Shown here in pieces: positions 9,824 to 18,474 of a DNA stretch of 64,000 nt. Below the pieces are notes generated by a model. It saw nothing but the letters and a program-made list of their open reading frames with translations. It did not search any database and had not been told where the DNA came from. This DNA is from Bryobacterales bacterium F-183 (GTDB lineage: Bacteria > Acidobacteriota > Terriglobia > Bryobacterales > Bryobacteraceae). Position 1 is the stretch's first letter, and every line of letters starts with the position of its first letter. The translations under genes were made by a program, and so were the position numbers. The stretch spans positions 4,154,001-4,218,000 of the forward strand of contig AP025252.1 in NCBI GenBank assembly GCA_016865505.2, in the 5' to 3' direction.

Positions 9824-10753
9824 CTAGCTGTTCAGGAAGTGTGCCCAGCGGTATTCGAGCGGCTTCGGCTCTTCCTGTGCCTTGGCAATCGCCATTTCCG
9901 CCACCGCGTTCACGATCCATTCAAAGTTCTCAGGACCCACCGAGTAGTAATCGGCATCCGGCGCCGGGTTCAAAAAGTCAATAGCGTACGGGATGCCGTC
10001 GCGGCACGCGAACTCAACTGTATTCAGGTCGTACCCCAGGGCACGGCAGATCTTCAAGCAGTCCCCGACCACACGCTCATGCATCGCCGGGTCGATTGCC
10101 GGACCGTTCTTCACATACCGGTGATCATGCGGCTGACGCGGGTCGTACCGCATCACGTGGACCTTCTCCTGTCCCACCACATAGCACCGGAAGTAGTCGT
10201 CAAACTCGATGCCTTCCTGCAAGGTCATGCACAGATCGCCAGTATCGTCGTAGGCCTTGAAAAAGTCCTCGGGCGACGTCACCTTGTAGACGCTCTTCCA
10301 ACCGCCGCCAGAAAAGGGTTTGAGAAAGGCAGGGAACCCAACATAGGCGAAAATCTCATCCCAGTTCAGCGGGTAGAGCAAGTTGCGCATGGACTGCGCT
10401 GTCGTCCCAGGCGGGTACGACTTGTGCGGCAGTACCACGGTCCGCGGAATCGCCACGCCCAGTTGCGACGCCAGAGCGTAGTTAAAGAATTTGTCGTCTG
10501 CGCCCCACCAGAACGGATTATTGATCACAGTGGTGCCGCTCAGTACGGCATTCTTCAGAAATGCTCGATAGAACGGAATATCGTGCGAAATACGGTCGAC
10601 GATCACGGCATAGCCGGACGGTTCCGCCATCTTCACACCGCCGATCTTGATGTGCTCTGCGACGACCCCTGGAACCTTCAGGCTGTTGATCTTATCCACC
10701 AGCGCCGGAGGAAAGGTATTCTCCATCCCGTACAAAATGCCGATCTTCTTCAT
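9824..10753 (-). CDS. ATP-grasp ligase of unknown product
   Basis: 309 residues. The N-terminus MKKIGILYGMENTFP is the Rossmann-like preATP-grasp domain. The nucleotide-binding part has FLKPFSGGGWKSVYKV near residue 150 (phosphate-binding Lys and Gly loop) and a metal site in NTVEFACRDGIPYAIDFLNPAPD near residue 265, where the Glu and Asp bind magnesium. WWGADDKFFNYALASQLGV matches the region just before the ATP-grasp core. Members form amide or thioester bonds through acyl phosphates. This is the first gene of the minus-strand cluster with GCS2-like ligase, M29 aminopeptidase and GH63-like genes. It starts with ATG at 10753; the 246 bp upstream are shared with the divergent caspase-module genes. 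Confidence 0.9.
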   Translation of the reverse strand: MKKIGILYGMENTFPPALVDKINSLKVPGVVAEHIKIGGVKMAEPSGYAVIVDRISHDIPFYRAFLKNAVLSGTTVINNPFWWGADDKFFNYALASQLGVAIPRTVVLPHKSYPPGTTAQSMRNLLYPLNWDEIFAYVGFPAFLKPFSGGGWKSVYKVTSPEDFFKAYDDTGDLCMTLQEGIEFDDYFRCYVVGQEKVHVMRYDPRQPHDHRYVKNGPAIDPAMHERVVGDCLKICRALGYDLNTVEFACRDGIPYAIDFLNPAPDADYYSVGPENFEWIVNAVAEMAIAKAQEEPKPLEYRWAHFLNS

Positions 10754-10999
10754 TTGATTGCCCTACTTTCAGCAGATTGTAGCGTGTTCCTGCACATTTT
10801 GAGAAGAATTAGACGCTTACTCCTATGACAGGCGAACGCTTTTGGTTTCCGTTTGCGCGTGTCCAGATGGAGAGGCGTGATCGGCAACCCGATAAGGTAG
10901 CCAGGCGTCCTAGCTGACAGGAATGTCGCGCCGGGCATCGACGCCGCCATCGTGAAATGTTAAGTTGATGAGAAACAAGGAGATTCGGAGAGGCCCATT

Positions 11000-11917
11000 A
11001 TGCAAAAAAAGAAACTGGTAGCCTTCTGTCTGGGAATCGGCGCCGCCATGGGTGCCGAATCGCCGGACCTGGCGGCCCGCAAGCTGTTCTATCAGGACAA
11101 CCAACCGGAGCTGGTGTTCAAAGCCGTCGCCGTGTCCGCTAAAGCAACTCTGGTCGCAACTGCCGCACCCGCGCCGCGGCCCGCAGCCCTCAAGCCGGTT
11201 CCGCCAGCGAAGCTTCCGCCGAGCGCCAACATGTTGGCAGCAAAGGCAAAAGAAGCTCTTGCGCAGGCCGTTGCCGCCTACACCCCGGACGGTACCCCGG
11301 TCCGCAAGGCGCAGAACATGGGCGTCCGCTACAACGTCCTAAAGGTGAATCCGGAAACCGCGGACATCCAGGCCGTACCCGCCGACACCAACTTCAAGAA
11401 GGGTGACTGTTTGGCCATTCGCCTGTCTCCCAACCGCGGCGGCTTCCTCTACGTGTTCAACCAGGGTACGTCCGGCAAGTGGCAGCCGCTGCTCCCGTCG
11501 GAAGATCTGCCCGGCGAGCCCTCCACTGTGCGCGCGTATCAGGTGGTTACGATCCCCGGACAGAACTGCTTCGAGATGGATGACCCTGCCGGTGAAGAAC
11601 GCCTGTTCGTGATGATCACCGAAAAGCCGGAAGACGTGAAGAACATCGAAGAGATGCTGCAGATGATGAACAAGCCGGCCCAGCAGCCTGCTCCTGGAGC
11701 CCAGCCCCAGCGCAGCGAAGCGATGGTCCTCGCGATGAACAAGCTGTCGGACACCATCCAGGGCTTCCAAAACCAGCTCGCCAGCCGCGACATCAAAATC
11801 ACCCGCGTCAATCAACCCGCGTCCAAGACGGAACTGCCCTACACGGTGTATCTCACCAACACGGCAGCCTCGGCGAGCGACCGCTTGATTATGGAAATCA
11901 AGCTGAAGCACAACTAA
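11000..11917 (+). CDS. Exported DUF4384-like protein, first gene of caspase module
   Basis: 305 residues with a signal peptide of about 19 residues (KKLVAFCLGIGAAMGA), then an Ala/Pro-rich stretch (45-75). Residues about 95-210 look like a DUF4384-type beta domain: FKKGDCLAIRLSPNRGGFLY, then GKWQPLLPS and a Pro-Gly-containing strand region. Proteins of this type often sit beside caspase-like peptidases or Ser/Thr kinases and are thought to be extracytoplasmic sensor or structural parts. Near the C-terminus, residues 262-270 read SRDIKITRV, a motif that recurs in the next two proteins. GGAG lies about 9 nt before the ATG. The next gene begins 19 bp downstream, so the three genes are probably one operon. 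Confidence 0.82.
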   Translation: MQKKKLVAFCLGIGAAMGAESPDLAARKLFYQDNQPELVFKAVAVSAKATLVATAAPAPRPAALKPVPPAKLPPSANMLAAKAKEALAQAVAAYTPDGTPVRKAQNMGVRYNVLKVNPETADIQAVPADTNFKKGDCLAIRLSPNRGGFLYVFNQGTSGKWQPLLPSEDLPGEPSTVRAYQVVTIPGQNCFEMDDPAGEERLFVMITEKPEDVKNIEEMLQMMNKPAQQPAPGAQPQRSEAMVLAMNKLSDTIQGFQNQLASRDIKITRVNQPASKTELPYTVYLTNTAASASDRLIMEIKLKHN

Positions 11918-11936
11918 CTTGCCCGGAACAACAGCC

Positions 11937-12575
11937 ATGCGCTATCTACTTCTCTTCTGCCTGGGCGTCGCCGCGTTTGCTACCGACCGCGAGAGCTACG
12001 TCCAGGTCACGATGGAACGCAAGGACGGCAACGAGTGGAAGTCGCTCGACCCTCGCACCGTTCTCAACGCCGCAGACCGTATCCGCTTCAAGTTCGAAGC
12101 GAACTACACCGGCTTTCTGTACGTTTACGACAAGGCGAGCGACGGCTCTACCGAACGGCTGTTTCCTGGCTCCGGTGCGGACAACCGCATCGAAGCGGGC
12201 AAGGCCTACATCGTTCCGACGGACGGCTCCTTTGTCATCGACGGCCCCCCTGGCTTCGACGTCACCTACTGGATCCTGAGCCCGGAACCGCTAGCCCGCA
12301 TCCCAATGTTTGACGATGCACCCAAGGTTGCCAATCTGCCCTCCACCATCGTTCCCCGGTGTAAGGAAGGGCTCGTCGCCCGCGGGAGCAGCGGTTGCCT
12401 TGATGATCGCGCCGGCGCCCAGCAAACCAAGGACGCCTCAAAAATCGTTCCCAAAGCGGAATCCACACTCCGCGCTCGCAACATCAAGGTGGAAAAGGCC
12501 GGCGAAACTCGCATCGCCGCTCCTTCCTCCAAGTCTGCTCCCCTGATTTACGAATTCCGGGTGGCCCACAAATGA
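11937..12575 (+). CDS. Exported DUF4384-like protein, second gene of caspase module
   Basis: 212 residues from ATG 11937; an upstream in-frame TTG at 11919 would put six residues before the signal peptide and is less likely. The signal peptide MRYLLLFCLGVAAFA is clear. The mature protein carries the same type of domain as its neighbour: ADRIRFKFEANYTGFLYVYD, SGADNRIEAGKAYIVP and DGPPGFDVTYWILSPEP, the last resembling the end of DUF4384 domains. A linker with two Cys residues follows, then ARNIKVEKAGETR at residue 180, related to the SRDIKI motif of the other two proteins, and a final beta strand LIYEFRVAHK. The stop overlaps the ATG of the caspase gene (ATGA), which indicates translational coupling. 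Confidence 0.82.
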   Translation: MRYLLLFCLGVAAFATDRESYVQVTMERKDGNEWKSLDPRTVLNAADRIRFKFEANYTGFLYVYDKASDGSTERLFPGSGADNRIEAGKAYIVPTDGSFVIDGPPGFDVTYWILSPEPLARIPMFDDAPKVANLPSTIVPRCKEGLVARGSSGCLDDRAGAQQTKDASKIVPKAESTLRARNIKVEKAGETRIAAPSSKSAPLIYEFRVAHK

Positions 12576-14647
12576 GAACCCTCTCACTCGCCCTACTTGC
12601 CGGCCTGGCAGCGTTCGGACAGCAAGTCGCCGATCCTCTCGGTTCGCGGGACATCAAGATCAAGCGTGTTGCCTCGCCTACGGAACTTGGTCAGCAAGTG
12701 CGCACCCCACGTGGCTACGCTTTGGTCGTCGGCATCGGCAACTACAAGAACCTGCCGAATGACGAGTCGCTCAAATTCGCAGAGAGTGATGCCGAAGCCG
12801 TCTACCGTGTCTTAATCAGCCCGGACGGCGGTCGGATGGAACCCGAGAACGTCAAGAAACTGATCGGTTCCAAAGCCACCCTGGCCAACATCAAGGACGC
12901 CCTCGAAAACTGGCTCGTCAAAACAGCCAAAGAAGAAGACCGTGTCATTGTCTACTTCGCCGGACACGGCTTGGTTGACAAGAGCCGCGGCTACCTCGCC
13001 CCCTACGACGTCAGCAAAACCGACATCGCCAGCACTGGCTACCCCATGGACAAGCTCGGCTCCGTCCTGGGTCGTGACGTAAAGGCGGCCTGGAAGGTAC
13101 TCCTCACGGACGCCTGCCACTCCGGCAAGATCACGCCGGAAACCTCGCAGGAAGCCGTGTACGAGGGCCTGCAGAAGCTCCCCAAGAACTTCCTGACGTT
13201 GACCTCCAGCCGCGAATCCGAAGTCAGCTACGAAGATCCCAAACTCTCCACCGGTTTCGGTCTCTTCTCGTACTACCTCGTACAAGGCTGGCAGGGCCAG
13301 GCCGACGTCGATCCTCGCGACGGGATCATCACCGCAGACGAATTGATCGACTACGTTCGCAACGAAGTTCGCGCCTACGCTCGCACCAAAGGCGTCCGCC
13401 AGACCCCCACCGAACGTGGCGACTTCCCCTCCGAAATGTGGCTGGGCTTCAGTTCCGATCGTCGTGCCAAGCTGGTCAACGCATCCGCGCCGCAACTCAA
13501 CAATGGCGGCCTGATCGTTGAAGTGAACCTCGACGAAGTGGAAGTTTACATCGACGAAAAGCTGATCGGCAAAGCGTCGCCCGGCAAGGAACTCCGAGTC
13601 CCCGGCCTTTCTGCCGGACCTCACGTCGTCAAAGGCGTGCGCATGGGATACGACCCCGCGAGCAAAGAAGTCCTCGTCGTACCCGGCCAGGACGCCACCG
13701 TCTCCCTCCGCATCCAGTACAAGCGCAACATCAAGAAGACCGCCCAGGACTTCTACGACAAAGGCATGGAAATCTACGGCCGCCGCAAGAGCGAATCCGA
13801 TCTCAAGCAGGCCGCCGATTTCTTCAACAAAGCACTGAAAGAGGAGCCGCGCTACTCAGCCGCGGCCCTCGGTCTTTGCCTGACGCAGCAGATCTTGCAG
13901 GACACCGAAGGCGGCAAGAAGTCCTGCAAAAAGGCCCTCGACATCGACCCGGATTACGTTGAAGCTCGCGTCCAGTACGGCGCGTTGCTTGTCGAATCCG
14001 GTGACACCAGCGAGGCCATCCGTCAGCTTTCGGAAGCCACCGCGCGTGACACCAAAAACTCCCAGGCGTTTTCACACCTCGCCGAAGCCTTCCTCCTGGC
14101 CAAGTCGTACGACAAGGCCGAAGAAGCCGCCAACAAGTCGATTGAACTCAACCCGCGCAACTCCCAGGGATTCCTCTTCCGTGGCGACGCCCGCCGCATG
14201 CAGAAGAAGTTCCAGCCGGCGCTCGACGACTACAAAAAGTACCTCGAGATCGACAACTTCATCGCCCCCGTCTACCAAAAGGTCGGCGTAGCCCTGATCG
14301 GCTTTGGCCTCTCCCACCGCAATGCCGGACAGAAGCGAGTTTTCGCCACCCAGCGCTCCAGCGCGTACTTCGGCATGTGCGGCTGCGAAGCCGAACTCCA
14401 GAACTTCCTCCGCGCCCGCGAGTACTGCGAAAAAGCCATCAGCAACGACAAGAACGACGCCACCAGCTTCTATATGCTCGGCACCGTCTTCATGGACCTC
14501 TTCAATCGCGACAACCGCCGGGACTATCTGGTCCGTGCCCAGGAAAGCATCCAGCAGGCTCTCAGCATCAACCCCGATGCCGAGTTCGCCAAAGATGCCA
14601 AGCAGAATCTCGTACAGATTCGCGAGTTCCTGCCCCTCGTCCGCTAG
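12572..14647 (+). CDS. Exported caspase-like (C14) protein with PEGA and TPR domains
   Basis: 691 residues. A signal peptide (about 1-17) is followed by GSRDIKIKRV at 24-33 and then a caspase-fold peptidase (about 45-285). The catalytic His is in VYFAGHG near residue 132 and the catalytic Cys in LLTDACHSGK near residue 182; both are intact, so the enzyme should be active. Bacterial members of this family commonly cut after basic residues. Residues about 310-375 form a PEGA-type beta domain (VEVYIDEKLIGKASPG), and 385-680 are a run of tetratricopeptide repeats (YVEARVQYGALLVESGD and similar), a likely protein-binding arm. Export points to periplasmic or surface action. It overlaps the previous gene by 4 nt and closes the three-gene operon. 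Confidence 0.92.
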   Translation: MRTLSLALLAGLAAFGQQVADPLGSRDIKIKRVASPTELGQQVRTPRGYALVVGIGNYKNLPNDESLKFAESDAEAVYRVLISPDGGRMEPENVKKLIGSKATLANIKDALENWLVKTAKEEDRVIVYFAGHGLVDKSRGYLAPYDVSKTDIASTGYPMDKLGSVLGRDVKAAWKVLLTDACHSGKITPETSQEAVYEGLQKLPKNFLTLTSSRESEVSYEDPKLSTGFGLFSYYLVQGWQGQADVDPRDGIITADELIDYVRNEVRAYARTKGVRQTPTERGDFPSEMWLGFSSDRRAKLVNASAPQLNNGGLIVEVNLDEVEVYIDEKLIGKASPGKELRVPGLSAGPHVVKGVRMGYDPASKEVLVVPGQDATVSLRIQYKRNIKKTAQDFYDKGMEIYGRRKSESDLKQAADFFNKALKEEPRYSAAALGLCLTQQILQDTEGGKKSCKKALDIDPDYVEARVQYGALLVESGDTSEAIRQLSEATARDTKNSQAFSHLAEAFLLAKSYDKAEEAANKSIELNPRNSQGFLFRGDARRMQKKFQPALDDYKKYLEIDNFIAPVYQKVGVALIGFGLSHRNAGQKRVFATQRSSAYFGMCGCEAELQNFLRAREYCEKAISNDKNDATSFYMLGTVFMDLFNRDNRRDYLVRAQESIQQALSINPDAEFAKDAKQNLVQIREFLPLVR

Positions 14648-14672
14648 TGATTACAATTGAATAGGGGACTCT

Positions 14673-14969
14673 TTGCCTGTGGAACGCAAAACCAAGCGCC
14701 TTAGTGCCGCGATCAAGCGTGTTCAAGCGTTACCTCCCGAACGTCAGAACGCCATAGCGGAAGTCATCTTGGCAGAATTGCAGAACGAGCCCGATCCCGC
14801 CACCCTGCGCTTTCAGCAACTGATCCAAACGAAGTACACCAAAGGCTTAACCGCTCACGAAGTGGACGAGTTGAAGAGGATCGAAGCTTCGTTCTACGCG
14901 ACAGATGAGTTGTTCTACCGTCCCATCATTGAACGTGTCGAACGCAAGCTAGCCAGCGAAAAGAGATAG
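14673..14969 (+). CDS. Small antitoxin-like hypothetical protein
   Basis: 98 residues, strongly charged and helical. The segment VQALPPERQNAIAEVILAEL near residues 17-36 resembles the N-terminal helices of small antitoxin-like proteins found next to toxins; the second half (TAHEVDELKRIEASFY) is also helical. AGGGG precedes a TTG at 14673; a GTG at 14679 is a second possible start. The gene ends 10 bp before an HNH nuclease gene, and the two are probably co-transcribed. An antitoxin or accessory role for the nuclease is inference from size and position; a free-standing regulator is equally possible. Confidence 0.65.
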   Translation: MPVERKTKRLSAAIKRVQALPPERQNAIAEVILAELQNEPDPATLRFQQLIQTKYTKGLTAHEVDELKRIEASFYATDELFYRPIIERVERKLASEKR

Positions 14970-14979
14970 CTTCAGGACA

Positions 14980-15435
14980 GTGGTAAAACCCCACTTTGTA
15001 CGTCGTCGGCTGGCTCCAGTGGCTGACGCGCGGGGCTACCGGGCCTTCCGCGAAAACGTGCGACGCGACTTTCGCAGGACCTGTGCCTATTGCCTGCTCG
15101 AAGAGATCTGGGCCGCCGGACTTGAGAACTTCGAGATCGACCATTTCCGCCCGAAGTCTCTTTTTCCCCGGCTCGAGAACAGCTACTACAACCTGTACTG
15201 GGCCTGTCACGTCTGCAATCGTCTGAAGCGTAATCACTGGCCATTGCCGGAATTGGCCGAACAAGGCTACATGTTCGTCGACCTGTGCGAATCAACCTTC
15301 GAGGAACACTTTGCACTGTTGGAAACTGGTGAGTGGCAGGCCAAAACCAAAGCGGCTGAATACACACTGGATTTGCTGCGGCTCAACCGTCCACACCTGG
15401 TTGCTTTGCGATTGCTCCTGGCGGAACTCCATTAA
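14980..15435 (+). CDS. HNH endonuclease
   Basis: 151 residues from a GTG start. The HNH fold is clear: CAYC near residue 36 and CHVC near 72 are the zinc-binding cysteine pairs, and FEIDHFRPKS near 50-59 supplies the catalytic His. YYNLYWACHVCNRLKRNHW is the typical downstream half of the motif. The N-terminus is basic (KPHFVRRRLAPV), suited to DNA binding. Such small HNH proteins include homing-like, McrA-like and defence nucleases; the sequence alone does not decide. It follows the small antitoxin-like gene by 10 bp and converges with the Ser/Thr kinase gene, whose stop codon is 3 bp away. Confidence 0.85.
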   Translation: MVKPHFVRRRLAPVADARGYRAFRENVRRDFRRTCAYCLLEEIWAAGLENFEIDHFRPKSLFPRLENSYYNLYWACHVCNRLKRNHWPLPELAEQGYMFVDLCESTFEEHFALLETGEWQAKTKAAEYTLDLLRLNRPHLVALRLLLAELH

Positions 15436-15438
15436 ATA

Positions 15439-18132
15439 CTAGACATCCAGCGCGTTCTCGCTGATCAACTTCCGCCCGCCTAACGCCCAGCGGAACGCCA
15501 GCAGACTCAGTACACCTAGCGCCGCAATCGCCACCAGACCGGACTCGCCATACCAAGCCCCCGGCTCAAACGCCATGTAGCAGCGCCGTGCTGTACCCGT
15601 CACCATCGACATCGTCACCAGCGCCAACAGCCCAAACCGCAATAGCACCACCACCACCGCGACGATGGACGCAAAGGAACTGATCAGGTTTAATCCCGTC
15701 GCCCCAGGCTCCAGCAGCGACGCGACCACCGTCACCACCAGCACCACCGCCGCCGCTATCCAATCCCGCCGGAAGACGATCTTTGCCAAGAACAACGCAA
15801 AGAAGTGCAGCATGGAGAACGACGCCGAGTTGATCGCATTCGCGAGCAAAGCGGCAATCGCGTACCGCATCCCCAACGTAGTCTTCAGATCAATGTTCGT
15901 CGGATCGTCGCCGCGCGTCAGCGCCGCCAGCGTGACACCAAAGTGGATCGCCGTCAGCAGCATTCCGATTCCCAGCCCAGCAAGTACATGTCCGCCAACG
16001 ACAGGGTTTCGAATCTGCCCTGCAAGCACCCGGCTCCAGGACACCAACGTTTGCGGCCACCGCCGCCGTACCGGAGGTTCCAGCGCCAGGTACAGCAGCC
16101 AGCACACCACACCAAAGATCACCGCGTGATGCGCGGCAATAAAGAACACAACAAACTCATCACCGGACGGTACATGATGCCCACCGATCAGTTGGATGCA
16201 TAAGTACGCCAGCACTACCGAAATACCCAGACGGAACGCCCCCGCGCGATCCCCACGATTGCGCTTCAGGTTGAACCGGGCAAAGAATACGACCGCGCCG
16301 ATAATGATCGAGATCAGCGCGCCGAACAAGTACCTCGCAGCCGGTGGCGGTCCTTCACTCGGACCTGGAGCCTCCATGCGAAACGCTCGGGTCCAAGGTC
16401 CAACGACGTCAAAGTACACCGGCTTGCCCCGCCACGATGCCGCCTCAACGCGCACTGGAACAGGCGGAGTACCGGCAAACTGCCCCTCCCACGCGACCCT
16501 CGCATCGAACCCTGCCAGTGGTTGCCATTTCGGTTCCACGGGTCGGAACTGAGTCATCTCAAGCCCGGCAAACCGGAAGAAGGGCGTCCAGTCCACCGGC
16601 GTAGTCACAGGAGGTGTCTCGTCCACCTGCGGCGGTACGATCTCCAGGGCCGTCAACCGTCCCTTCATGTCCAACTGGACCGTGGCCATATTCGTGATGT
16701 TCTGTGGCGGGTCCATCAATCCAACCAACCCGTCACTCATCACGTTATGAGCCACCATCATTCGTGGACTCTCGCGATACCAGAAGAACAACGCGCCCGG
16801 CCTCGCCTGATCCAAACCCGTCCAGCGCGTCTCCGGCGGCGTCGTTTCGTAACGATACCGAAGGTAATCGTGGTCCATGTAGATGCCCTGCGCCGTATCG
16901 ACGGGCTTATTCTGCAAGCCCGCACGCCTTACGATTCGCATGGCCCGCTCCTGGATCAACTCAGGGCTCATCTCCGGCTTGCTCAACCCGAAGTACGTCA
17001 CCTGCGGCGATAGCCAAACCACCAGGGCGAGGCTCGCAAAGAACAACACCAGCAATCCAACCGTCCAGGGAACCGGCAAGGACTCGGTCTCCCCGGCAGC
17101 CGCAACTAACTCTGGAGAAGGTGTTTCTCCAGCAGCCATCGCGGCGCCCAACGCATCACCCCCCGGCAACGCGCTGGCAATTGCCTTCGCCGATGCCGGA
17201 CGATCTTTTGGATCCGGCGCCAGGCAGCGCAAAATCACCCGCTCCACAGCTGGATGCAAATCGGCAATCTGCGTCGCCATCGAATCCGGCGCGCTGCTCA
17301 TCTGCTGCTCCCGTAACTCTTCCAGGCTCGCCGCCTCGAACGGCCGCTTGCCCGTGAAAATCTCGTACAGCACCAGCCCCAGCGAATACAAATCGCTCTT
17401 GACCGTAACCTCTTGCCCCGACAACTGCTCCGGCGCCATATACGCCGGTGTTCCACTGCGGATATCTGCGATCTGATCCGTGATCCCGGCCAAACCGAAA
17501 TCCATGATCCGCAGCGATCCCTTCTCGTCCAACATGATGTTGGCCGGCTTCAGGTCTCGATGCAGTACGCCGAGTTCATGCGCGGCCGCCAGACCCGCAC
17601 ACAACTGTCGGGACATTTCCGTTGCCTTAGTAGCTGGAATTCGCCCAATGCGCCGCAGCAGGGAATTCAAATCCTCCCCGCTGATGAACTCCATCGAGAT
17701 ATACGGTTGTCCGTTCAGATCGCCGATGTCGTACACCCGGCAAACATTCGGATGCGCAATCTGCCGCGCAATCTTGACTTCGTTCAAAAAGCGCGACATC
17801 GCCTTTTGATCTCCGGCCATCGATTCTGGCAGGAACTTCAACGCAACTGGCTGATTCAGCTTCAGGTCCGTGGCGCGATACACCTCGCCCATGCCGCCAC
17901 GACCCAGAATCGAGATAATGCGATAGCGCTGGCCCAGAATCGCGCCGGGCACAAACCGGCCCTCGTCCGCCGTGGTCGTGTTGGGGTCCCAGGAAACTCG
18001 CGTATCCGGTACAGAAACGGCCTGTGTGGGAGCTTCTGACGACGGCGTTTGTGAACTCGACACGCTGGTGCCGCAGGCCGGGCAAAAGCGGCTGGATTCC
18101 GGTACCTCGGCCGAGCACTTCGGGCAAACCAT
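15439..18132 (-). CDS. Membrane-bound Ser/Thr protein kinase with zinc ribbon
   Basis: 897 residues. A zinc ribbon opens the protein (CPKC at 3-6, CPAC at 17-20), followed by a low-complexity Ser/Thr linker. The Hanks-type kinase domain covers about 65-325: GRGGMGEVYRA (P-loop, near 76), VALKF (catalytic Lys), HRDLKPANIM (catalytic loop, near 195), DFGLAG (metal site) and GTPAYMAPEQ. One membrane segment lies near 360-380 (VGLLVLFFASLALVVWL). An extracytoplasmic part of about 250 residues follows, then seven or eight more membrane segments (for example LISIIIGAVVFFARF and FVVFFIAAHHAVIFGVV). The many C-terminal segments are unusual for this class and suggest a sensor or transport module. It diverges from a small membrane protein across 27 bp. 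Confidence 0.92.
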   Translation of the reverse strand: MVCPKCSAEVPESSRFCPACGTSVSSSQTPSSEAPTQAVSVPDTRVSWDPNTTTADEGRFVPGAILGQRYRIISILGRGGMGEVYRATDLKLNQPVALKFLPESMAGDQKAMSRFLNEVKIARQIAHPNVCRVYDIGDLNGQPYISMEFISGEDLNSLLRRIGRIPATKATEMSRQLCAGLAAAHELGVLHRDLKPANIMLDEKGSLRIMDFGLAGITDQIADIRSGTPAYMAPEQLSGQEVTVKSDLYSLGLVLYEIFTGKRPFEAASLEELREQQMSSAPDSMATQIADLHPAVERVILRCLAPDPKDRPASAKAIASALPGGDALGAAMAAGETPSPELVAAAGETESLPVPWTVGLLVLFFASLALVVWLSPQVTYFGLSKPEMSPELIQERAMRIVRRAGLQNKPVDTAQGIYMDHDYLRYRYETTPPETRWTGLDQARPGALFFWYRESPRMMVAHNVMSDGLVGLMDPPQNITNMATVQLDMKGRLTALEIVPPQVDETPPVTTPVDWTPFFRFAGLEMTQFRPVEPKWQPLAGFDARVAWEGQFAGTPPVPVRVEAASWRGKPVYFDVVGPWTRAFRMEAPGPSEGPPPAARYLFGALISIIIGAVVFFARFNLKRNRGDRAGAFRLGISVVLAYLCIQLIGGHHVPSGDEFVVFFIAAHHAVIFGVVCWLLYLALEPPVRRRWPQTLVSWSRVLAGQIRNPVVGGHVLAGLGIGMLLTAIHFGVTLAALTRGDDPTNIDLKTTLGMRYAIAALLANAINSASFSMLHFFALFLAKIVFRRDWIAAAVVLVVTVVASLLEPGATGLNLISSFASIVAVVVVLLRFGLLALVTMSMVTGTARRCYMAFEPGAWYGESGLVAIAALGVLSLLAFRWALGGRKLISENALDV

Positions 18133-18159
18133 CAGTGCAAATGTACCATTAGCATAGCT

Positions 18160-18474
18160 ATGGTTTTCGCTTTCGTCGCCGTGTCCTTAATCTTGTGGGG
18201 CGCGTGCTTCCTCGCCGCCGTGGTGCTCGCCATCTTCCGGCGCTTCCGCGTACTGGCACTCAGCCTCGCCCTGGGCTCTACCTTGGCCATTGCCCTGGCG
18301 ATCGCACTCCCCTTGGTGGTCGATCGTTGGATCCCCACCGAGCCTGGCTACAACGGCAACACGGCGTACGTTATCAGCTTCGTCGCAGGCGCCATCATCG
18401 GCGCGGGCACTGGCGTACAACTGGCGCGCAAGGTCAGCGGGTCACTACTATCGGCGCCGCAACGTCCCTCGTAA
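18160..18474 (+). CDS. Small membrane protein
   Basis: 104 residues, unrecognised. Two adjacent hydrophobic helices at 1-24 and 32-54 are separated by a short basic loop (RRFR), and a third Gly/Ala-rich helix (ISFVAGAIIGAGTGVQLA) lies near 70-90. The topology suggests an inner-membrane protein with a short basic cytoplasmic tail. It diverges from the kinase gene, with the start codons 27 bp apart and no clear ribosome site before the ATG. Its last 41 bp overlap the convergent D-apionate-lactonase-like gene. A role with the kinase is possible from position only. Confidence 0.6.
   Translation: MVFAFVAVSLILWGACFLAAVVLAIFRRFRVLALSLALGSTLAIALAIALPLVVDRWIPTEPGYNGNTAYVISFVAGAIIGAGTGVQLARKVSGSLLSAPQRPS

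Noticed and set aside
14980-15435. HNH nuclease as half of a Septu-like system with the OLD-family ATPase
   Set aside because: The ATPase gene is over 36 kb away and of different base composition, so they are not one system.
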